The translations under genes were made by a program, and so were the position numbers. The notes under the pieces are model-generated. The model saw nothing but the letters and a program-made list of their open reading frames with translations, did no database searches and had not been told where the DNA came from. Below are positions 63,234 to 64,000 of a DNA stretch of 64,000 nt, piece by piece. The stretch is from an uncultured Pseudomonadota bacterium. GTDB lineage: Bacteria > Pseudomonadota > Gammaproteobacteria > Methylococcales > Methylomonadaceae. How positions within the stretch are numbered: the stretch's first letter is position 1; the number at the start of each line of letters is the position of its first letter. The DNA is taken from positions 1 through 64,000 of the forward strand of contig CAIPQN010000032.1 in NCBI GenBank assembly GCA_903867225.1. The letters are read 5' to 3'.

Positions 63234-64000
63234 TTACAAATATATTTTGCTGAGGTTTTTTATTTGCAATATAAATTCTTCTCGTAAGGCAATAGGTTCA
63301 AATACTTCAATCGCATCACCAAAACTACGAATCCACCAACGTAACTGCTGAGTATTTTTCACCGTTGCCGCTAACACGAAAAATTCTTCATCGAATTCAG
63401 TAATATATTGGTCATTGCTCAAAGGTGTTTCGGATAACAACTGTTTTATAAAACCGTTTATTTTTAATTTGAGCGCGATATGGTCAGTTTCATCGTCAAT
63501 CGGATAATCGAATTCACCTTGAGTAATGTAATCATCTAAATTAAATCCGTTTGGTGTAAAAACAGCTCGTTCATTTAATTCCACGCTTTGAAAACGGTGT
63601 AACGCCAGTTGTTTTATATCTACATAATCGTTAATAGTAGCGACCAAATAAATCAAATTATGACGAAATACTAAGCCAAGTGGATTGACATCGTAATTTT
63701 TAAGCGGCTTATCAATAGGTTGATAGATTGCATTAAAACGCTGATTTTTAAGCAACGCATCGTAGATAATCGTAATAGTTGGATATGGAATTTCAGCGGG
63801 CAATAAAGCTAGATTGCTTGGAATAATTCTAACTTTATCAATCCAAGAAGCTAATGGTGAGGTTTTGAGCGTTTTATCTGCTATTTGAAAATAGTCCGTA
63901 ATATGTGATTTAACAGCAGGCGGCAACAATGAAGCTAAAAACATTTCAACTAATTTGAAAGTTAAAGCTTCATCCGTAGACATCATTGGAAATTGCAATC
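63234..64000 (-). CDS. WYL-domain regulator, partial (N-terminus beyond the window)
   Basis: About 255 residues, open to the window edge, so its start and N-terminal helix-turn-helix lie outside; the apparent TTG start at 63998 is not trusted. NPLGLVFRHNLIYLVATIND (near residue 110), LHRFQSVELNERAVFTPNGFNLDDYI and WIRSFGDAIEVFEP are the WYL and following WCX blocks. WYL proteins bind ligands, often nucleic-acid-derived, and are frequent regulators of defence loci. It is upstream of the candidate nuclease gene on the same strand and may control it. Confidence 0.85.
   Translation of the reverse strand, partial: LQFPMMSTDEALTFKLVEMFLASLLPPAVKSHITDYFQIADKTLKTSPLASWIDKVRIIPSNLALLPAEIPYPTITIIYDALLKNQRFNAIYQPIDKPLKNYDVNPLGLVFRHNLIYLVATINDYVDIKQLALHRFQSVELNERAVFTPNGFNLDDYITQGEFDYPIDDETDHIALKLKINGFIKQLLSETPLSNDQYITEFDEEFFVLAATVKNTQQLRWWIRSFGDAIEVFEPIALREEFILQIKNLSKIYL

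Overview
The window looks like part of the chromosome of an AT-rich gammaproteobacterium, most likely a methanotroph or related methylotroph. Two things point there. The block trpF-trpB-trpA-accD-folC-SPOR-cvpA-purF has the gammaproteobacterial order. A malyl-CoA lyase gene is followed directly by two malate-CoA ligase subunit genes (mcl-mtkA-mtkB), which is the serine-cycle arrangement. The organism is an inference; no rRNA or marker set is present, and I saw no tRNA, rRNA or CRISPR array.

Layout. 1-5.4 kb: a giant surface-type protein (giant A) built of 8-residue repeats plus RTX-like calcium-binding repeats, frameshifted near its start and cut at its 3' end by the edge of an insertion sequence. 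5.4-8.1 kb: a membrane-anchored unknown and exopolyphosphatase. 8.1-16.8 kb (minus strand): two toxin-antitoxin (TA) pairs, an Eco57I-type methylase, a Uma2 endonuclease and a PLD-helicase, a defence block appended with 4-bp overlaps to the housekeeping operon pcnB-folK-panB-panC (16.8-20.4 kb). 20.5-30.5 kb: small membrane proteins, two tandem HDOD proteins, darP, an Hsp70/DUF2760 pair, pyrF, a TauE/SafE-like membrane protein and a sigma-54 activator. 30.6-37.2 kb: two more giant octapeptide/RTX genes (B intact, C frameshifted). 37.4-40.5 kb: mcl-mtkA-mtkB. 40.6-43.6 kb: an accessory patch with a Q-rich secreted protein, an XRE regulator, an MntA-HepT pair, a lone HEPN protein and a LysR regulator. 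43.8-54.7 kb: a GT51 penicillin-binding protein, then the trp-acc-fol-pur block. 54.8-58.6 kb: a PAS chemoreceptor and a Ycf46-like AAA ATPase. 58.6-64 kb: VapBC, Fic, DUF1566, DUF4160/DUF2442, a candidate nuclease effector and a WYL regulator that runs off the end. No stretch longer than 300 bases lacks a gene or gene fragment.

Two cross-cutting signals stand out. First, all three giant genes, and the chemoreceptor, carry a GCCGATA(A/T/G) element with an upstream box at about the spacing of a sigma-28 (FliA) promoter, so the giant proteins may belong to the motility regulon. Second, several TA cassettes sit between direct repeats that are copies of the end of a neighbouring gene: the methylase 3' end around BrnTA and MazEF, the regulator 3' end around MntA-HepT, and the ycf46 5' end around VapBC. 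This suggests a shared way in which such cassettes enter the chromosome. The methylase gene also holds a 112-bp element with perfect 32-bp inverted repeats, read through in frame.
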